From: Synechococcus sp. 1G10 | GTDB lineage: Bacteria; Cyanobacteriota; Cyanobacteriia; PCC-6307; Cyanobiaceae | Length of the DNA stretch: 64,000 nucleotides | Assembly (NCBI RefSeq): GCF_002252625.1 | Contig: NZ_NQKW01000006.1 | Location: forward strand, 62,001-126,000 | Direction: 5' to 3' | Shown: positions 1-10,222 of the stretch, piece after piece | Layout of the letters: the number at the start of each line of letters is the position of its first letter | Numbering within the stretch: position 1 is the stretch's first letter | Position numbers and translations under genes: made by a program | Notes under the pieces: generated by a model | Databases searched by the model: none | What the model was told of the DNA's origin: nothing | What the model saw: the letters and a program-made list of their open reading frames with translations, nothing else

Positions 1-49
1 CTGTCATGGGGGCGGCCCCTAGGATCGACCCCAATGACGGCTCCTCTGG

Positions 50-1156
50 ATGGCCACCGCTGAACAGGCTCTCGCCGCCCTTGAGCCCCTCTGCGACGCG
101 GGCACCGGCCGCAGTCTGCTCGAAATGGGCTGGATTCAGCAGGTGCGTCCTCAGGGCAGCCGCGTGGTCTTCAGCCTGGCCTTGCCGGGTTACGCCACCA
201 GCCAGCGGGAGCGAATCGCCGCCGAAGCCCGCGCGGCGCTGATGGCCCTTGAAAGCATCGATGATGTACAGATCGAGCTGGCTCAGCCCAGCGGTGGAGG
301 GCGGCCCGAGGGATCACCGATCGGCGGAGCGGGTCACGGCCCCGGTGGTGGCGGCAACCTGCCCGAGCGCCAGGGCATCCCAGGCGTGGGCAGGATCATC
401 GCCGTCAGCAGCGGCAAGGGCGGCGTGGGCAAGAGCACCGTGGCGGTGAACCTGGCCTGTGCCCTGGCCCAGAGCGGCCTGCGGGTCGGCCTGCTGGATG
501 CCGACATCTACGGCCCGAACGCCCCGACCATGCTGGGTGTGGCCGACCGCACCCCGGAGGTGCGCGGCAACGGCAACGAGCAGGTACTGGTGCCGATCGA
601 GACCTGCGGCATCGGCATGGTTTCGATGGGGCTGCTCATCCAGGAGAACCAACCGGTGGTGTGGCGGGGACCGATGCTCAATGGCATCATCCGCCAGTTC
701 CTGTACCAGGCCGACTGGGGTGAACGCGACGTGCTGGTGGTGGACCTGCCGCCCGGCACCGGCGATGCCCAGCTCACCCTGGCCCAGGCGGTGCCGATGG
801 CCGGCGTGGTGATCGTGACCACACCCCAGCGGGTCTCGCTGCAGGACGCCCGCCGCGGCCTGGCGATGTTCCTGCAGATGGGGGTCCCCGTGCTCGGCGT
901 TGTCGAAAACATGAGCGTCTTCATCCCCCCCGACCGGCCCGAAGCCAGTTACGCCATCTTCGGCAGTGGCGGCGGGGCCACCCTGGCCGCCGAAGCTGAC
1001 GTGCCCCTGCTGGCCGAGCTGCCTCTGGAGATGGCGGTGGTGGATGGGGGAGACAGGGGTCAGCCGGTGGTGATCGCCAGACCCGAGTCGGCCACAGCCC
1101 GCGCTTTCCAGGCCCTGGCACAGCGGATCGCAAGCCTCAGTCTTGCCGCCGCCTGA
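50..1156 (+). CDS. mrp: Mrp/NBP35-family Fe-S carrier ATPase
   Basis: A 368-residue P-loop ATPase of the Mrp/ApbC family, which binds and passes on Fe-S clusters in the cytoplasm. Residues 1-80 look like the DUF59/MIP18 domain found at the front of many Mrp proteins. A Gly-rich linker (about 81-108) leads to the deviant Walker A SGKGGVGKST at 121-130, followed by DADIYGPN and the DLPPGTGD switch. The C-terminal CxxC of E. coli Mrp is not present: after VENMS the chain reads FIPPDRPEASY, so cluster binding, if any, must use other ligands. The ATG at 50 is the first that keeps the whole DUF59 region. It ends 5 bases before rodA, so the two are probably cotranscribed. Confidence 0.93.
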   Translation: MATAEQALAALEPLCDAGTGRSLLEMGWIQQVRPQGSRVVFSLALPGYATSQRERIAAEARAALMALESIDDVQIELAQPSGGGRPEGSPIGGAGHGPGGGGNLPERQGIPGVGRIIAVSSGKGGVGKSTVAVNLACALAQSGLRVGLLDADIYGPNAPTMLGVADRTPEVRGNGNEQVLVPIETCGIGMVSMGLLIQENQPVVWRGPMLNGIIRQFLYQADWGERDVLVVDLPPGTGDAQLTLAQAVPMAGVVIVTTPQRVSLQDARRGLAMFLQMGVPVLGVVENMSVFIPPDRPEASYAIFGSGGGATLAAEADVPLLAELPLEMAVVDGGDRGQPVVIARPESATARAFQALAQRIASLSLAAA

Positions 1157-1161
1157 TCAAG

Positions 1162-2436
1162 ATGGCCTTGCTGGGCACCCGGCGCAGCATGTTCTCGGCG
1201 GCGCGGCCAGCCCGTCGGCGGCCCCTTGAGGGGGTGGATCTGGTGCTGTGGGGCATTCCCCTGGCCATGGTGGCTGTGGCCGGCATCCTGATCGCCAGCA
1301 CCCAGCGCCAGGCCCCCTATGCCGTCTGGTATCAGCACTGGATCACCGCCGCTGTGGGGATGGGCCTCGCCCTGGTGCTGGCACGGATCCCGCTGGAGCG
1401 GTACCAGCCGTTCCGTTGGCTGATCTACGGGGTCATGGTGGCCAGCCTGGTGGCGGTAAGGGTGGTGGGGGTCAGCGCACTCGGCGCCCAGAGCTGGATC
1501 AACATCGCCGGCTTCAACGTGCAACCCTCCGAGTTCGCCAAGGTGGCAGCCATCCTGCTGCTGGCGGGTGTGCTCGCCCGCCATCCTGTGGAGCGGCCGG
1601 TGGACCTGATCCGGCCCGTGGCGATGATCAGCGTGCCCTGGCTGCTGGTGTTCGTGCAGCCCGATCTGGGCACCTCCCTCGTGTTCGGGGCCGTCCTGCT
1701 GGTGATGATGTTCTGGTCGGGCATGCCTGGAGCCTGGCTGCTGCTGCTGCTCTCGCCACTGTTCACCGCCATCCTGGCGGGCACCATCCCCTGGGCCCTG
1801 GTGGCCTGGGTTCCCGCCATGGGACTGGTCGCCTGGCGCTCCCTGCCCTGGAAGGCCCTGGCCACATCCTTGACCCTGGCCATTCAGGGCATCTTCGCCC
1901 TGGGCACTCCCTGGCTCTGGTCCCACGGCCTCAAGGACCACCAGCGGGCCCGCCTAACCATGTTTCTCGACCCCTCCCAGGATCCTCTCGGCGGGGGGTA
2001 CCACCTGCTGCAGAGCACGGTGGGGATCGGCTCGGGGGGGCTCTGGGGCACCGGCCTGATGCAGGGTCACCTCACCCTGCTGCGCTTCATTCCCGAGCAG
2101 CACACGGATTTCATCTTCAGCGCCCTGGGAGAGGAAACCGGCTTCCTCGGCACCACCCTGGTGGTGGTCGGCTTCGTGGTGCTGATGTGGCGCCTGCTCC
2201 AGATCGCCGGACGGGCACGCACGGATTACGAGTCGCTCGTGGTGGTGGGCATCGGCGCGATGCTGATGTTTCAGGTGGTGGTGAACATCAACATGACCAT
2301 CGGGCTGGGCCCGATCACCGGCATTCCCCTGCCCTGGCTGAGCTACGGCCGCTCGGCGATGCTCGTGAATTTCATCGCCCTGGGGCTGTGTGCCTCGGTG
2401 TCGCGCCACGGCCGGCCGCCCCAGCGGCGATGGTGA
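1162..2436 (+). CDS. rodA: Rod-shape SEDS peptidoglycan polymerase RodA
   Basis: A 424-residue polytopic membrane protein of the SEDS family (RodA/FtsW/SpoVE), the glycosyltransferase of the elongation complex that works with a class B penicillin-binding protein. Many hydrophobic segments run from residue 25 to the end. Family motifs include FNVQPSEFAK, the QPDLGTSLVF stretch, the loop IPEQHTDFIFSALGEE, and a late PLPWLSYGRSAML motif. Length is normal for RodA. It starts 5 bases after mrp, and its stop overlaps the next gene's ATG by 7 bases, which suggests translational coupling with the kinase-like protein downstream. Confidence 0.95.
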   Translation: MALLGTRRSMFSAARPARRRPLEGVDLVLWGIPLAMVAVAGILIASTQRQAPYAVWYQHWITAAVGMGLALVLARIPLERYQPFRWLIYGVMVASLVAVRVVGVSALGAQSWINIAGFNVQPSEFAKVAAILLLAGVLARHPVERPVDLIRPVAMISVPWLLVFVQPDLGTSLVFGAVLLVMMFWSGMPGAWLLLLLSPLFTAILAGTIPWALVAWVPAMGLVAWRSLPWKALATSLTLAIQGIFALGTPWLWSHGLKDHQRARLTMFLDPSQDPLGGGYHLLQSTVGIGSGGLWGTGLMQGHLTLLRFIPEQHTDFIFSALGEETGFLGTTLVVVGFVVLMWRLLQIAGRARTDYESLVVVGIGAMLMFQVVVNINMTIGLGPITGIPLPWLSYGRSAMLVNFIALGLCASVSRHGRPPQRRW

Positions 2437-3821
2437 GCCTGGCCGATCTGCGAGCAAGGCTGGCCCAGGGGGTCCCAGCGGGCCGCAGCGACGAAGACTC
2501 CGTGAGACGGCAGTGGTGGGGGGCGCTGGCCACCCTTCAGGACGATTTCCTGCCGCCACTGCAACCGCTGCGGGGAATCTGGCTGGCCTCGCCGCTGCCG
2601 GCGCTCTACGAGCCGGAGCTTCTGAAACCATTGCAGGGCTGGGTCTGGTCTCCGCCGCAGATCACCGGCGACTTCAGCCCCTCAGCTCCCCTGCTGCCCG
2701 GAGTGGGCTCAGCCGGGACCAGCGATGCCCCTGGAGGCGCCAGCCCCTACGAACGCCTGGCCCTGGAGTCCGAAGACGGCACCGACCCGCTGCTGATCCT
2801 GATCACGCCCAAGCTGCAGCTGGCCATGGCCCTGGAGGGCAGTCCGCAGCAGCGGCAGCTGGTGCTGCGCTTCGATCCCACCACCCTCTCGGAAACCCTG
2901 GCTCTGGTGGACGAGCGACTGCGGACCACGGCCCCCCAGGCCGCCCTGCGCTTGCGCAAGGCATTGCATGCGCTCGGTCCGCTGCGCAGCGAGGAGAACC
3001 TGGCCTTGCGATTCTGGCCGAAGCTTGCGGAACGGCTTGCGGCGATGGCGCCGAGCCTGACCCTGCAGCCCCTGGTCCACGGCCGTGAGAACGACCGGGA
3101 GAAGAGCAGCGGCGAACTGGCTCTGCTCGAGGCCCTCACCCACGAGGTGCGCACTCCCCTGGCCACGATCCGCACCCTGATCCGCTCGTTACTGCGACGC
3201 GTTGACCTCCCAGCGGTGGTGCGTCAGCGGCTGGAGCAGATTGATGGGGAGTGCAGCGAACAGATCGACCGTTTCGGTCTGATCTTCCATGCGGCCGAAC
3301 TGCAGCGGCAGCCGCGGCCCCGCCAGACCCTGGCCCGCACCGACCTGGCCAAGCTGCTGCAGGGCTTTGAGGAGCTCTGGCAACGGCAGCTGGAACGCCG
3401 TGGTCTGAAGCTGAAGCTGGAGATCAGCTCTCAACTGCCGCCGGTGCTGAGCGACCCGAACAGGCTGGAGACGATGCTGGGTGGCCTGGTGGATCGCTTC
3501 ATCCGCAGCCTGCCATCGGGCAGCACGGTGCTGATCCGGCTGCTGCCGGCAGGTTCACGCCTGAAGCTGCAACTGCGCTGCGCCGAGCCGCCCGGAGGGG
3601 AAGCAGCGCCTCCCAGCACCCCTGATGAAGACGCTGCCGCAGATGTGGGCCCCGTGCTGCGCTGGAATCCGCTCACGGGCAGCCTGCAGTTGAGCCGTCA
3701 GGCCACCCAGCGCCTGTTCCACAGCCTGGGGGGACGTTTCACGGAACGGGCCGGCCAGGGACTGACCGTCTTCTTTCCCGTGGCAGGTCATGCAACCGAC
3801 GCTGACGGCGACGTTTGTTGA
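2430..3821 (+). CDS. Sensor histidine kinase-like protein with degenerate ATP-binding domain
   Basis: A 463-residue soluble protein. An N-terminal region (about 1-220) of unknown fold precedes a clear dimerisation/phosphoacceptor helix, EALTHEVRTPLATIR, with the phosphorylatable His at about residue 238. The following domain aligns in position with a HATPase_c domain but its signature is eroded: the N-box asparagine position after DPNRLETML is Arg (GGLVDRFIR, about 351-359), no DxGxG G1 box is visible, and only a remnant GQGLTVFFP lies near the end. I chose ATG 2430 because the longer reading frame upstream runs antisense in meaning through rodA. It may be a pseudokinase or a partner that is phosphorylated by another kinase. 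The substrate regulator is not visible here. Confidence 0.8.
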   Translation: MVSLADLRARLAQGVPAGRSDEDSVRRQWWGALATLQDDFLPPLQPLRGIWLASPLPALYEPELLKPLQGWVWSPPQITGDFSPSAPLLPGVGSAGTSDAPGGASPYERLALESEDGTDPLLILITPKLQLAMALEGSPQQRQLVLRFDPTTLSETLALVDERLRTTAPQAALRLRKALHALGPLRSEENLALRFWPKLAERLAAMAPSLTLQPLVHGRENDREKSSGELALLEALTHEVRTPLATIRTLIRSLLRRVDLPAVVRQRLEQIDGECSEQIDRFGLIFHAAELQRQPRPRQTLARTDLAKLLQGFEELWQRQLERRGLKLKLEISSQLPPVLSDPNRLETMLGGLVDRFIRSLPSGSTVLIRLLPAGSRLKLQLRCAEPPGGEAAPPSTPDEDAAADVGPVLRWNPLTGSLQLSRQATQRLFHSLGGRFTERAGQGLTVFFPVAGHATDADGDVC

Positions 3822-3886
3822 CGGGTGTGAAGAGAGCTTCTCCCCTGGGAAGACGCCCCAGATTGCAGTGCTAGCTTCCAGCCGAC

Positions 3887-3922
3887 ATGGTCCGCCGACT
3901 CACTGATGGGTCCGCCGACTCA
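3887..3922 (+). repeat. Short direct repeat upstream of psaD
   Basis: The 13-base unit GTCCGCCGACTCA occurs at 3890-3902 and again at 3910-3922, 20 bases apart, just before the psaD start. The first copy carries an in-frame ATG (3887) that would add 17 residues to PsaD. The repeat looks like a recent local duplication in the psaD leader. Confidence 0.75.
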
Positions 3923-3937
3923 CCATCCCCAACAGCC

Positions 3938-4369
3938 ATGACAGCAACGGCGCTGAGCGGTCAACTTCCCAAGTCCATCGGCAGCACGGGCGGTCTGCTC
4001 AACTCCGCCGAAACCGAGGAGAAGTACGCCATCACCTGGACCAGTGCCAAGGATCAGGTGTTCGAGCTTCCCACCGGTGGAGCTGCAGAGATGAATGAGG
4101 GTGAGAACATCATGTACTTCTCCCGCAAGGAGCAGTGCCTGGCCCTCGGCACCCAGCTGCGCACCAAGTTCAAGCCTCGTATCGAGGATTACAAGATTTA
4201 CCGCATCTTCCCCGGTGGCGACACTGAATACCTCCACCCGAAAGATGGTGTTTTCCCCGAGAAAGTGAACGAAGGCCGCCCGATGGTGGGCCACAACCCC
4301 CGCAGCATCGGCCAGAACCCCGATCCTTCAACCCTCAAGTTCTCCGGACGCAACACCTTCGATTCCTGA
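3938..4369 (+). CDS. psaD: Photosystem I subunit II, PsaD
   Basis: A 143-residue stromal/cytoplasmic subunit of photosystem I that helps dock ferredoxin and stabilises PsaC on the reaction centre. Recognisable blocks include [19 protein letters not shown], the basic [17 protein letters not shown] segment and GEVFP-like [11 protein letters not shown] near the end. ATG 3938 gives the usual short N-terminus. An in-frame ATG at 3887 exists, but its 17 extra residues come from the duplicated leader repeat and do not resemble PsaD. The gene stands alone and is followed by a strong intrinsic terminator, so it is probably monocistronic. Confidence 0.97.
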   Translation: MTATALSGQLPKSIGSTGGLLNSAETEEKYAITWTSAKDQVFELPTGGAAEMNEGENIMYFSRKEQCLALGTQLRTKFKPRIEDYKIYRIFPGGDTEYLHPKDGVFPEKVNEGRPMVGHNPRSIGQNPDPSTLKFSGRNTFDS

Positions 4370-4457
4370 GTTCAGCTCCTGGGTTCCACCCGGATCAAGC
4401 CTGGAGTCTTTCGCGGGAATCGGCTCCAGGGCGTGATTCCTCCAACCTTTAGAAAGG

Positions 4458-4482
4458 CGGGGCAGGGTGCCCCGTTTTTTTT
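4458..4482 (+). terminator. psaD: Intrinsic terminator of psaD
   Basis: A perfect 7-bp stem CGGGGCA/TGCCCCG (4458-4464 and 4468-4474) with a GGG loop is followed by eight T residues (4475-4482). It lies 88 bases after the psaD stop and just before trpE. Confidence 0.92.
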
Positions 4483-4499
4483 GCCTGCCGGTTGCCGTG

Positions 4500-6023
4500 A
4501 TGCCCTTCCCCGATCGCGACGCATTCCTCGCCCAGGTGGAGGAGGGCAGCACCTTCATTCCGCTCTGGAAGCGCTGGCCCGCTGATCTGGAGACCCCGCT
4601 CACCACCTGGCTGAAGGTGGGCGCCGCCAGCAGCCATGGCGTCTTGCTGGAGTCGGTGGAGGGGGGCGAGCGGCTGGGGCGCTGGAGCTTCGTGGTGGCC
4701 GATCCTGCCTGGACCCTCACGGTGCGCGGCGAGGACGGCGTGCAGTGCTGGCGTGATGGCCGTCGGGCCCAGTTGCAGGGCAACCCCTTCGAGCTCCTGG
4801 CCAGATGCCTGGCCTCACTGCAGCCCAGCACCATTCCAGACCTGCCACCTCTGGGGCAACTCTTCGGCTTCTGGGGCTACGAACTGATCCGCTGGATCGA
4901 GCCGAGCGTGCCCATCCACCCCAGCGACCCCGGGGGTCCGCCCGACGGTTGCTGGATGTTGGCTGACAGCCTGCTGGTTTTCGATCAGGTGAAGCGGCAG
5001 ATCACGGCTGTGGCCTATGCCGACCTCAGCGGCGGGGGAGATCCCCTCAGCGCCTACGCCGAGGCCGAGGCCCGGATCCAGTCGTTGGAGCAGCGCATGC
5101 ACGGCCCGCTGCCGGTTGGGGTCACCCCCCTGCGCTGGGACCCTGAACCCAGCGTGGAGCTGGAGACCCGCAGCAACCGCAGCCAGGCTGATTTCGAAGC
5201 GGCGGTCGTGGCGGCCCGGGAGCACATCGCCGCCGGCGACGTCTTTCAGCTGGTGCTCAGCCAGCGGCTGGAGACCCGCATCCAACGGGATCCCTTTGAG
5301 CTGTACCGCAGCCTGCGGATGGTGAATCCATCGCCTTACATGGCCTTCTTCAACTTCGGCGGCTGGTATCTGATCGGCTCCAGTCCCGAGGTGATGGTGA
5401 AGGCCGAGCCCGTAGCCGGTGGCATCCGGGCCTCCCTGCGACCGATCGCCGGCACCCGCCCACGTGGGGCTGATGAAGCCCACGACCTGGCCCTGGAGCA
5501 GGAGCTGCTGGCCGATCCCAAGGAACGCGCCGAACACGTGATGCTGGTGGATCTGGGCCGCAACGACCTGGGCCGGGTCTGCCAGCCGGGCACGGTCGAG
5601 GTGACCGAGCTGATGGTGGTCGAGCGCTACTCCCACGTGATGCACATCGTCAGTCAGGTGGAGGGCATGCTTGATGACTCCCACGACGTCTGGGATCTGC
5701 TCAAGGCCTCCTTCCCGGCCGGCACGGTCAGCGGCGCCCCCAAGATCCGGGCGATGCAGCTGATCCACGAATACGAGCCCGATGCCCGTGGCCCCTATTC
5801 TGGCGTTTATGGGGCTGTGGATCTGGCCGGCGCCCTGAACACCGCCATCACGATCCGCACCATGGTGGTGCTCCCCGATGGCGAGGGGGGCTGGCGGGTA
5901 CAGGTGCAGGCCGGTGCGGGCCTGGTGGCCGACTCCCAGCCAGCCGCCGAATACCAGGAAACTCTCAACAAAGCCCGCGGTCTGCTCAAGGCCCTGGCCT
6001 GCCTGCAGGGGAACGAGCCATGA
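4500..6023 (+). CDS. trpE: Anthranilate synthase component I
   Basis: A 507-residue chorismate-utilising enzyme that makes anthranilate from chorismate with ammonia supplied by a TrpG partner, the first step of tryptophan synthesis. The N-terminal LLES element (GVLLESVEGGERLGRWSF region) is the known site of tryptophan feedback binding. The catalytic half shows IGSSPEVMVK, RPIAGTRPRG, ERAEHVMLVDLGRNDLGR and FPAGTVSGAPKIRAM. ATG 4500 is preferred over the ATG at 4467, which lies inside the psaD terminator. Its stop overlaps the gshA start by 4 bases (ATGA). No trpG is adjacent. Confidence 0.95.
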   Translation: MPFPDRDAFLAQVEEGSTFIPLWKRWPADLETPLTTWLKVGAASSHGVLLESVEGGERLGRWSFVVADPAWTLTVRGEDGVQCWRDGRRAQLQGNPFELLARCLASLQPSTIPDLPPLGQLFGFWGYELIRWIEPSVPIHPSDPGGPPDGCWMLADSLLVFDQVKRQITAVAYADLSGGGDPLSAYAEAEARIQSLEQRMHGPLPVGVTPLRWDPEPSVELETRSNRSQADFEAAVVAAREHIAAGDVFQLVLSQRLETRIQRDPFELYRSLRMVNPSPYMAFFNFGGWYLIGSSPEVMVKAEPVAGGIRASLRPIAGTRPRGADEAHDLALEQELLADPKERAEHVMLVDLGRNDLGRVCQPGTVEVTELMVVERYSHVMHIVSQVEGMLDDSHDVWDLLKASFPAGTVSGAPKIRAMQLIHEYEPDARGPYSGVYGAVDLAGALNTAITIRTMVVLPDGEGGWRVQVQAGAGLVADSQPAAEYQETLNKARGLLKALACLQGNEP

Positions 6024-7174
6024 CCGATCGCCTCCTGCTCAAGGGTTTCGAGGTGGAGCTGTTCACCGGCCGGGCCGATGGCACCGTGGTGGGGGTGGCG
6101 GAGCAGGCCGCGGCCCAGCTCCAGGATTTCGTCACCGAACCAGACCATCGCAACCTGGAGTACATCACTCCTCCTGATGCCGACTACTCCCACCAGCTGG
6201 AGATGCTGCTGGAGCCGAGACGGCGCCTTCGCCGCTGGCTGGGTGAGCGGAGCCTGACCCTGCTCCCAGGCAGCACCCTGAGTCTTGGAGACAGTCGCCG
6301 CTTCGAGCGCTCCGACCCCTCGAATCCATACCACGGCTACATCGAGGCCACTTACGGCACAAAGGTGGTGACCGCCAGCGTGCACATCAACCTCGGGGTC
6401 ACTGATATGGAGGCCCTGTTCGCCGGCTGCCGGCTGTTGCGCTGCGAGGGCGCCCTGCTGCTGGCCCTGAGCGCCAGTTCTCCCTTCCTCGATGGGGTCG
6501 CCACGGGCGCCCACTCCCAGCGCTGGCTGCAGTTCCCGCTCACCCCGTCCAGGGTGCCGTTGTTTCTCGATCATCAGCACTACATCCAGTGGATGGAGGC
6601 CCAGCTGGCGGCCGGAGCCATGCGCAACGTGCGCCATCTCTGGACCTCCGTGCGGCCCAACGGGGAGAACCGGCCCCACGACCTGAACCGGCTTGAAATC
6701 CGGATCTGCGACCTGATCAGCAATCCACGCCAGCTTCTGGCCGTCACGGTGTTCGCGGAACTGCGCCTGCTGCAGCTCCTGGAAGACCCGCAGAGTCATG
6801 ATCCCCTGCGCGCCAGCCGGCTCAGGCCGGATCAGCTCGCCGAGCTGGCCGACCACAACGACCGCTCCGCCGCCCGCCAGAGCCTGCGGGCCATGCTCAG
6901 CGACTGGCGTACGGGGGAGGAGATCGAGGCTGGTGCCTGGATTCAGCGCGAGCTGGAGCAGGTGGCGCCTCTAGCCGCCAGGCTCGGCCTGAGCTCCTGG
7001 CTGGAGCCGCTCCACGACATCCTGAGCCAGGGCAATGAAGCGATGCGCTGGCTGGAGCGGCACGCCGCCGGAGTGCCGCTGCGCGAGATCCTCGCCGAAG
7101 GAGCCACGGCCATGCAGCTGGCTGAAGTGGAACCAGCACCACTCAACACAGCGGCTTCGCACCCTTTGGGATGA
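6020..7174 (+). CDS. gshA: Glutamate-cysteine ligase, cyanobacterial type
   Basis: A 384-residue ATP-grasp-like ligase that joins glutamate and cysteine as the first step of glutathione synthesis. It matches the cyanobacterial GshA type: [12 protein letters not shown] at the start, [13 protein letters not shown], the [21 protein letters not shown] block, ASVHINLGV, and [11 protein letters not shown]. These blocks carry the acidic and His/Asn residues expected at the active site. It is coupled to trpE (4-base overlap) and to ppc (4-base overlap), so trpE-gshA-ppc are likely one message. Confidence 0.93.
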   Translation: MTDRLLLKGFEVELFTGRADGTVVGVAEQAAAQLQDFVTEPDHRNLEYITPPDADYSHQLEMLLEPRRRLRRWLGERSLTLLPGSTLSLGDSRRFERSDPSNPYHGYIEATYGTKVVTASVHINLGVTDMEALFAGCRLLRCEGALLLALSASSPFLDGVATGAHSQRWLQFPLTPSRVPLFLDHQHYIQWMEAQLAAGAMRNVRHLWTSVRPNGENRPHDLNRLEIRICDLISNPRQLLAVTVFAELRLLQLLEDPQSHDPLRASRLRPDQLAELADHNDRSAARQSLRAMLSDWRTGEEIEAGAWIQRELEQVAPLAARLGLSSWLEPLHDILSQGNEAMRWLERHAAGVPLREILAEGATAMQLAEVEPAPLNTAASHPLG

Positions 7175-10100
7175 TCATGGAGCCTTCCTCGCCTGCGCCG
7201 GACCCCATGCGGCAGCCCCTGTCCGCCCCATCCGCCGTACTGGCCCAGGCCGCCCAGGCAGTTCCCACGGCTCCAGCTCCCCGTGTCACCCGGCTGCTCG
7301 GAGAGCGGCTGGAACTGGTGGAGGATCTCTGGAAAACGGTCCTGCTCAGCGAGTGTCCGCCCGATCAGGCCGAACGGCTGCTGCGACTCAAGCAGCTGAG
7401 CGACCCCTCCGAAGCTGCCGACGGCACGGTCGACACCACGGCCTCCATCGTGCAGCTGATCCGGGAAATGGACCTCTCGGAGGCGATCGCTGCGGCCCGC
7501 GCCTTTTCGCTCTACTTCCAGCTGGTGAACATCCTCGAGCAGCACATCGAGGAAGACAGCTACCTGGCCAGCCTGCAGGAGGCTTCCACTCCCTCCAGAC
7601 CCGACCCCTTCGCCCCACCGCTGGCCAGCCAGACCGATCCGGCCACCTTCCGGGAGCTGTTCACCCGCCTGCGCGGACTGAACGTTCCCCCTGCCCAGAT
7701 CGAGAACCTGCTGCGGGAACTCGACATCCGGCTGGTGTTCACAGCCCACCCCACGGAGATCGTGCGCCACACCGTGCGCCACAAACAGCGGCGGGTGGCG
7801 GCCCTGATCCATCGCCTGCAGCAGGACAGTCCCTCAGAACTGCACGACGAACGCAGCCTCAGGCTGCAGCTGGAAGAGGAGATCCGGCTGTGGTGGCGCA
7901 CCGACGAGCTGCACCAGTTCAAGCCCTCTGTGCTCGATGAGGTCGATTACGCCCTCCACTACTTCCAGCAGGTTCTGTTTGACGCGATGCCACTGCTGCG
8001 CCAGCGCATCCTCAATGCACTCGCCGCCAGTTACCCGGATGTGGAGGCCCCACGTGACGCCTTCTGCACCTTCGGTTCCTGGGTGGGCTCCGACCGCGAT
8101 GGCAACCCTTCCGTCACTCCCGACATCACCTGGCGCACCGCCTGCTATCAGCGCCAGCTGATGATCGAGCGCTACATCACGGCGGTGCAGGGCCTGCGAG
8201 ACCAGCTCAGCATCTCGATGCAGTGGTCCCAGGTGAGCGCTCCCCTGCTCGAGTCCCTGGAGATGGACCGGCTGCGCTTCCCGGAGATCTACGAGGAGCG
8301 GGCAGCCCGGTACCGGCTCGAGCCCTACCGGCTCAAGCTCAGCTACATCGTCGAAAGGTTGCGCCTCACCCACCAGCGCAACAAGCAGCTGGCCGAAGCC
8401 GGCTGGGAATCCCCCTGCGACAGCGCCGGGCCGGCGGTGCTGAGCACGGGCACCGGGCCGATGGCAGCTGCCCCGCCCGAACTGCACTACGGCTCGGTGA
8501 ACGAGCTTCGCCAAGACCTGGAGCTGCTGCGCGACAGCCTCGAATCCACAGGCCTCAGCTGTGAACCGCTGCAGACCCTGCTCAGCCAGGTCCACATCTT
8601 CGCCTTCAGTCTGGCCAGCCTCGACATCCGCCAGGAGAGCACCCGACACAGCGATGCCCTCGACGAACTGACCCGCTACCTGCAACTGCCCATTCCCTAT
8701 GGGGAGATGGAGGAGGAACAGCGGGTTGAGTGGCTGCTGCAGGAATTGCAGACCCGCCGCCCCCTGCTCCCGCCCGCGACCCGATGGAGCCCGGCCACCG
8801 ACGAAACCTTCGCGGTGTTCCGCATGCTGCAGCGGCTGCAGCAGGAATTCGGCCCTCGCATCTGCCGCACCTACGTCATCTCGATGGCCCACACGGTCTC
8901 CGACCTGCTGGAGGTGATGCTGCTTGCCAAGGAGGCCGGTCTGGTGGACCCCAAGGCGGTGCAGACCCAGTTACTGGTGGTGCCCCTGTTCGAAACGGTG
9001 GAGGATCTGCAGCGGGCTCCGGCGGTGATGCAGCGCGTCTTCTCGGAGCCCTTCTACAGGGCCCTTCTGGCCAGCAGCGCCGAATCCGACAAGCCCCTGC
9101 AGGAGGTGATGCTCGGCTATTCCGACAGCAACAAGGATTCGGGCTTCCTCTCCAGCAACTGGGAAATTCACAAGGCCCAGATCGCTCTGCAGCGACTCGC
9201 CTCAGAGCACGAGGTGGCCCTGTGCATCTTCCACGGCCGGGGCGGCTCGGTGGGAAGGGGCGGAGGCCCGGCTTACCAGGCGATCCTGGCCCAGCCCAGT
9301 GGCACCCTCAACGGCCGCATCAAGATCACCGAGCAGGGTGAGGTCCTGGCCTCGAAGTACTCCTTGCCGGAGCTGGCGCTCTACAACCTCGAAACGGTGA
9401 CCACCGCAGTGCTGCAGAACAGCCTGGTGAGCACCAACGTCGATGACACCCCCACCACGAACGAACTGATGGGCCGCCTAGCAGCCCGCTCCCGGGTGCA
9501 CTACCGGCGCCTGGTGCATGAAAACCCCGATCTGGTGGCCTTCTTCCAGCAGGTCACACCGATCGAGGAGATCAGCAAACTGCAGATCTCCAGCCGCCCA
9601 GCCCGCCGCAAGAGTGGAGCCAAGGATCTCTCCAGCCTGCGGGCGATCCCCTGGGTGTTCGGCTGGACCCAGAGCCGCTTCCTTCTGCCCAGCTGGTTCG
9701 GTGTGGGGGCAGCCCTGCAGGAGGAACTCGACGATGATCCAGGCCAGCTGGAGTTGCTGCGTCTGCTCTACCAGCGCTGGCCCTTCTTCCGCATGCTGAT
9801 CTCCAAGGTGGAGATGACCCTCTCGAAGGTGGATCTCGAGCTGGCTCATCACTATGTGCAGGCCCTGGGTCGCCCCAGCCACCGCGAAGCCTTCGAGGAG
9901 ATCTTCCAGGTGATCGCGGCCGAGTTCGAACTCACCCGGGATCTGGTGCTGATGATCTCCGGTCACGGCCGCCTGCTGGATGGCGATCCAGCCCTGCAGC
10001 TCTCGGTCGACCTGCGCAACCAGACGATCGTGCCCCTCGGCTATCTGCAGGTGGCCCTGTTGCGGCGACTGCGCGACCAGAACCGGCAGCCGCCGATGAG

Positions 10101-10215
10101 CGAAGCCAGCAGCGGCGATGGCAATGACGGCCGCACCTACAGCCGCAGCGAACTGCTGCGCGGCGCCCTGCTCACCATCAACGGCATCGCCGCGGGCATG
10201 CGCAACACCGGTTGA
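7171..10215 (+). CDS. ppc: Phosphoenolpyruvate carboxylase
   Basis: A 1014-residue enzyme that fixes bicarbonate onto PEP to give oxaloacetate, feeding the C4 part of central metabolism. Active-site blocks are complete: [12 protein letters not shown] with catalytic His at residue 193, [38 protein letters not shown] (near 688-700) and the invariant C-terminal MRNTG. A Pro/Ala-rich loop (around [13 protein letters not shown]) is a variable insertion. The start at 7171 overlaps the gshA stop; ATG at 7177 is another option. It is followed closely by a small unknown gene. Confidence 0.97.
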   Translation: MIMEPSSPAPDPMRQPLSAPSAVLAQAAQAVPTAPAPRVTRLLGERLELVEDLWKTVLLSECPPDQAERLLRLKQLSDPSEAADGTVDTTASIVQLIREMDLSEAIAAARAFSLYFQLVNILEQHIEEDSYLASLQEASTPSRPDPFAPPLASQTDPATFRELFTRLRGLNVPPAQIENLLRELDIRLVFTAHPTEIVRHTVRHKQRRVAALIHRLQQDSPSELHDERSLRLQLEEEIRLWWRTDELHQFKPSVLDEVDYALHYFQQVLFDAMPLLRQRILNALAASYPDVEAPRDAFCTFGSWVGSDRDGNPSVTPDITWRTACYQRQLMIERYITAVQGLRDQLSISMQWSQVSAPLLESLEMDRLRFPEIYEERAARYRLEPYRLKLSYIVERLRLTHQRNKQLAEAGWESPCDSAGPAVLSTGTGPMAAAPPELHYGSVNELRQDLELLRDSLESTGLSCEPLQTLLSQVHIFAFSLASLDIRQESTRHSDALDELTRYLQLPIPYGEMEEEQRVEWLLQELQTRRPLLPPATRWSPATDETFAVFRMLQRLQQEFGPRICRTYVISMAHTVSDLLEVMLLAKEAGLVDPKAVQTQLLVVPLFETVEDLQRAPAVMQRVFSEPFYRALLASSAESDKPLQEVMLGYSDSNKDSGFLSSNWEIHKAQIALQRLASEHEVALCIFHGRGGSVGRGGGPAYQAILAQPSGTLNGRIKITEQGEVLASKYSLPELALYNLETVTTAVLQNSLVSTNVDDTPTTNELMGRLAARSRVHYRRLVHENPDLVAFFQQVTPIEEISKLQISSRPARRKSGAKDLSSLRAIPWVFGWTQSRFLLPSWFGVGAALQEELDDDPGQLELLRLLYQRWPFFRMLISKVEMTLSKVDLELAHHYVQALGRPSHREAFEEIFQVIAAEFELTRDLVLMISGHGRLLDGDPALQLSVDLRNQTIVPLGYLQVALLRRLRDQNRQPPMSEASSGDGNDGRTYSRSELLRGALLTINGIAAGMRNTG

Positions 10216-10222
10216 ACCGCGC

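Noticed and set aside
1-49. Possible end of an upstream gene
   Set aside because: Too short to identify; no conserved sequence.
1060-1941. Long minus-strand ORF opposite mrp and rodA
   Set aside because: His/Gln/Pro-rich shadow, common in GC-rich DNA; both genes on the plus strand are well supported.
1248-2429. Upstream extension of the kinase-like frame (857 codons in all)
   Set aside because: It is a shadow of rodA in another frame; composition is Pro/Arg/Gly-rich and not family-like.
4467-4499. Earlier ATG for trpE
   Set aside because: It lies within the stem and T run of the psaD terminator and adds unconserved residues.
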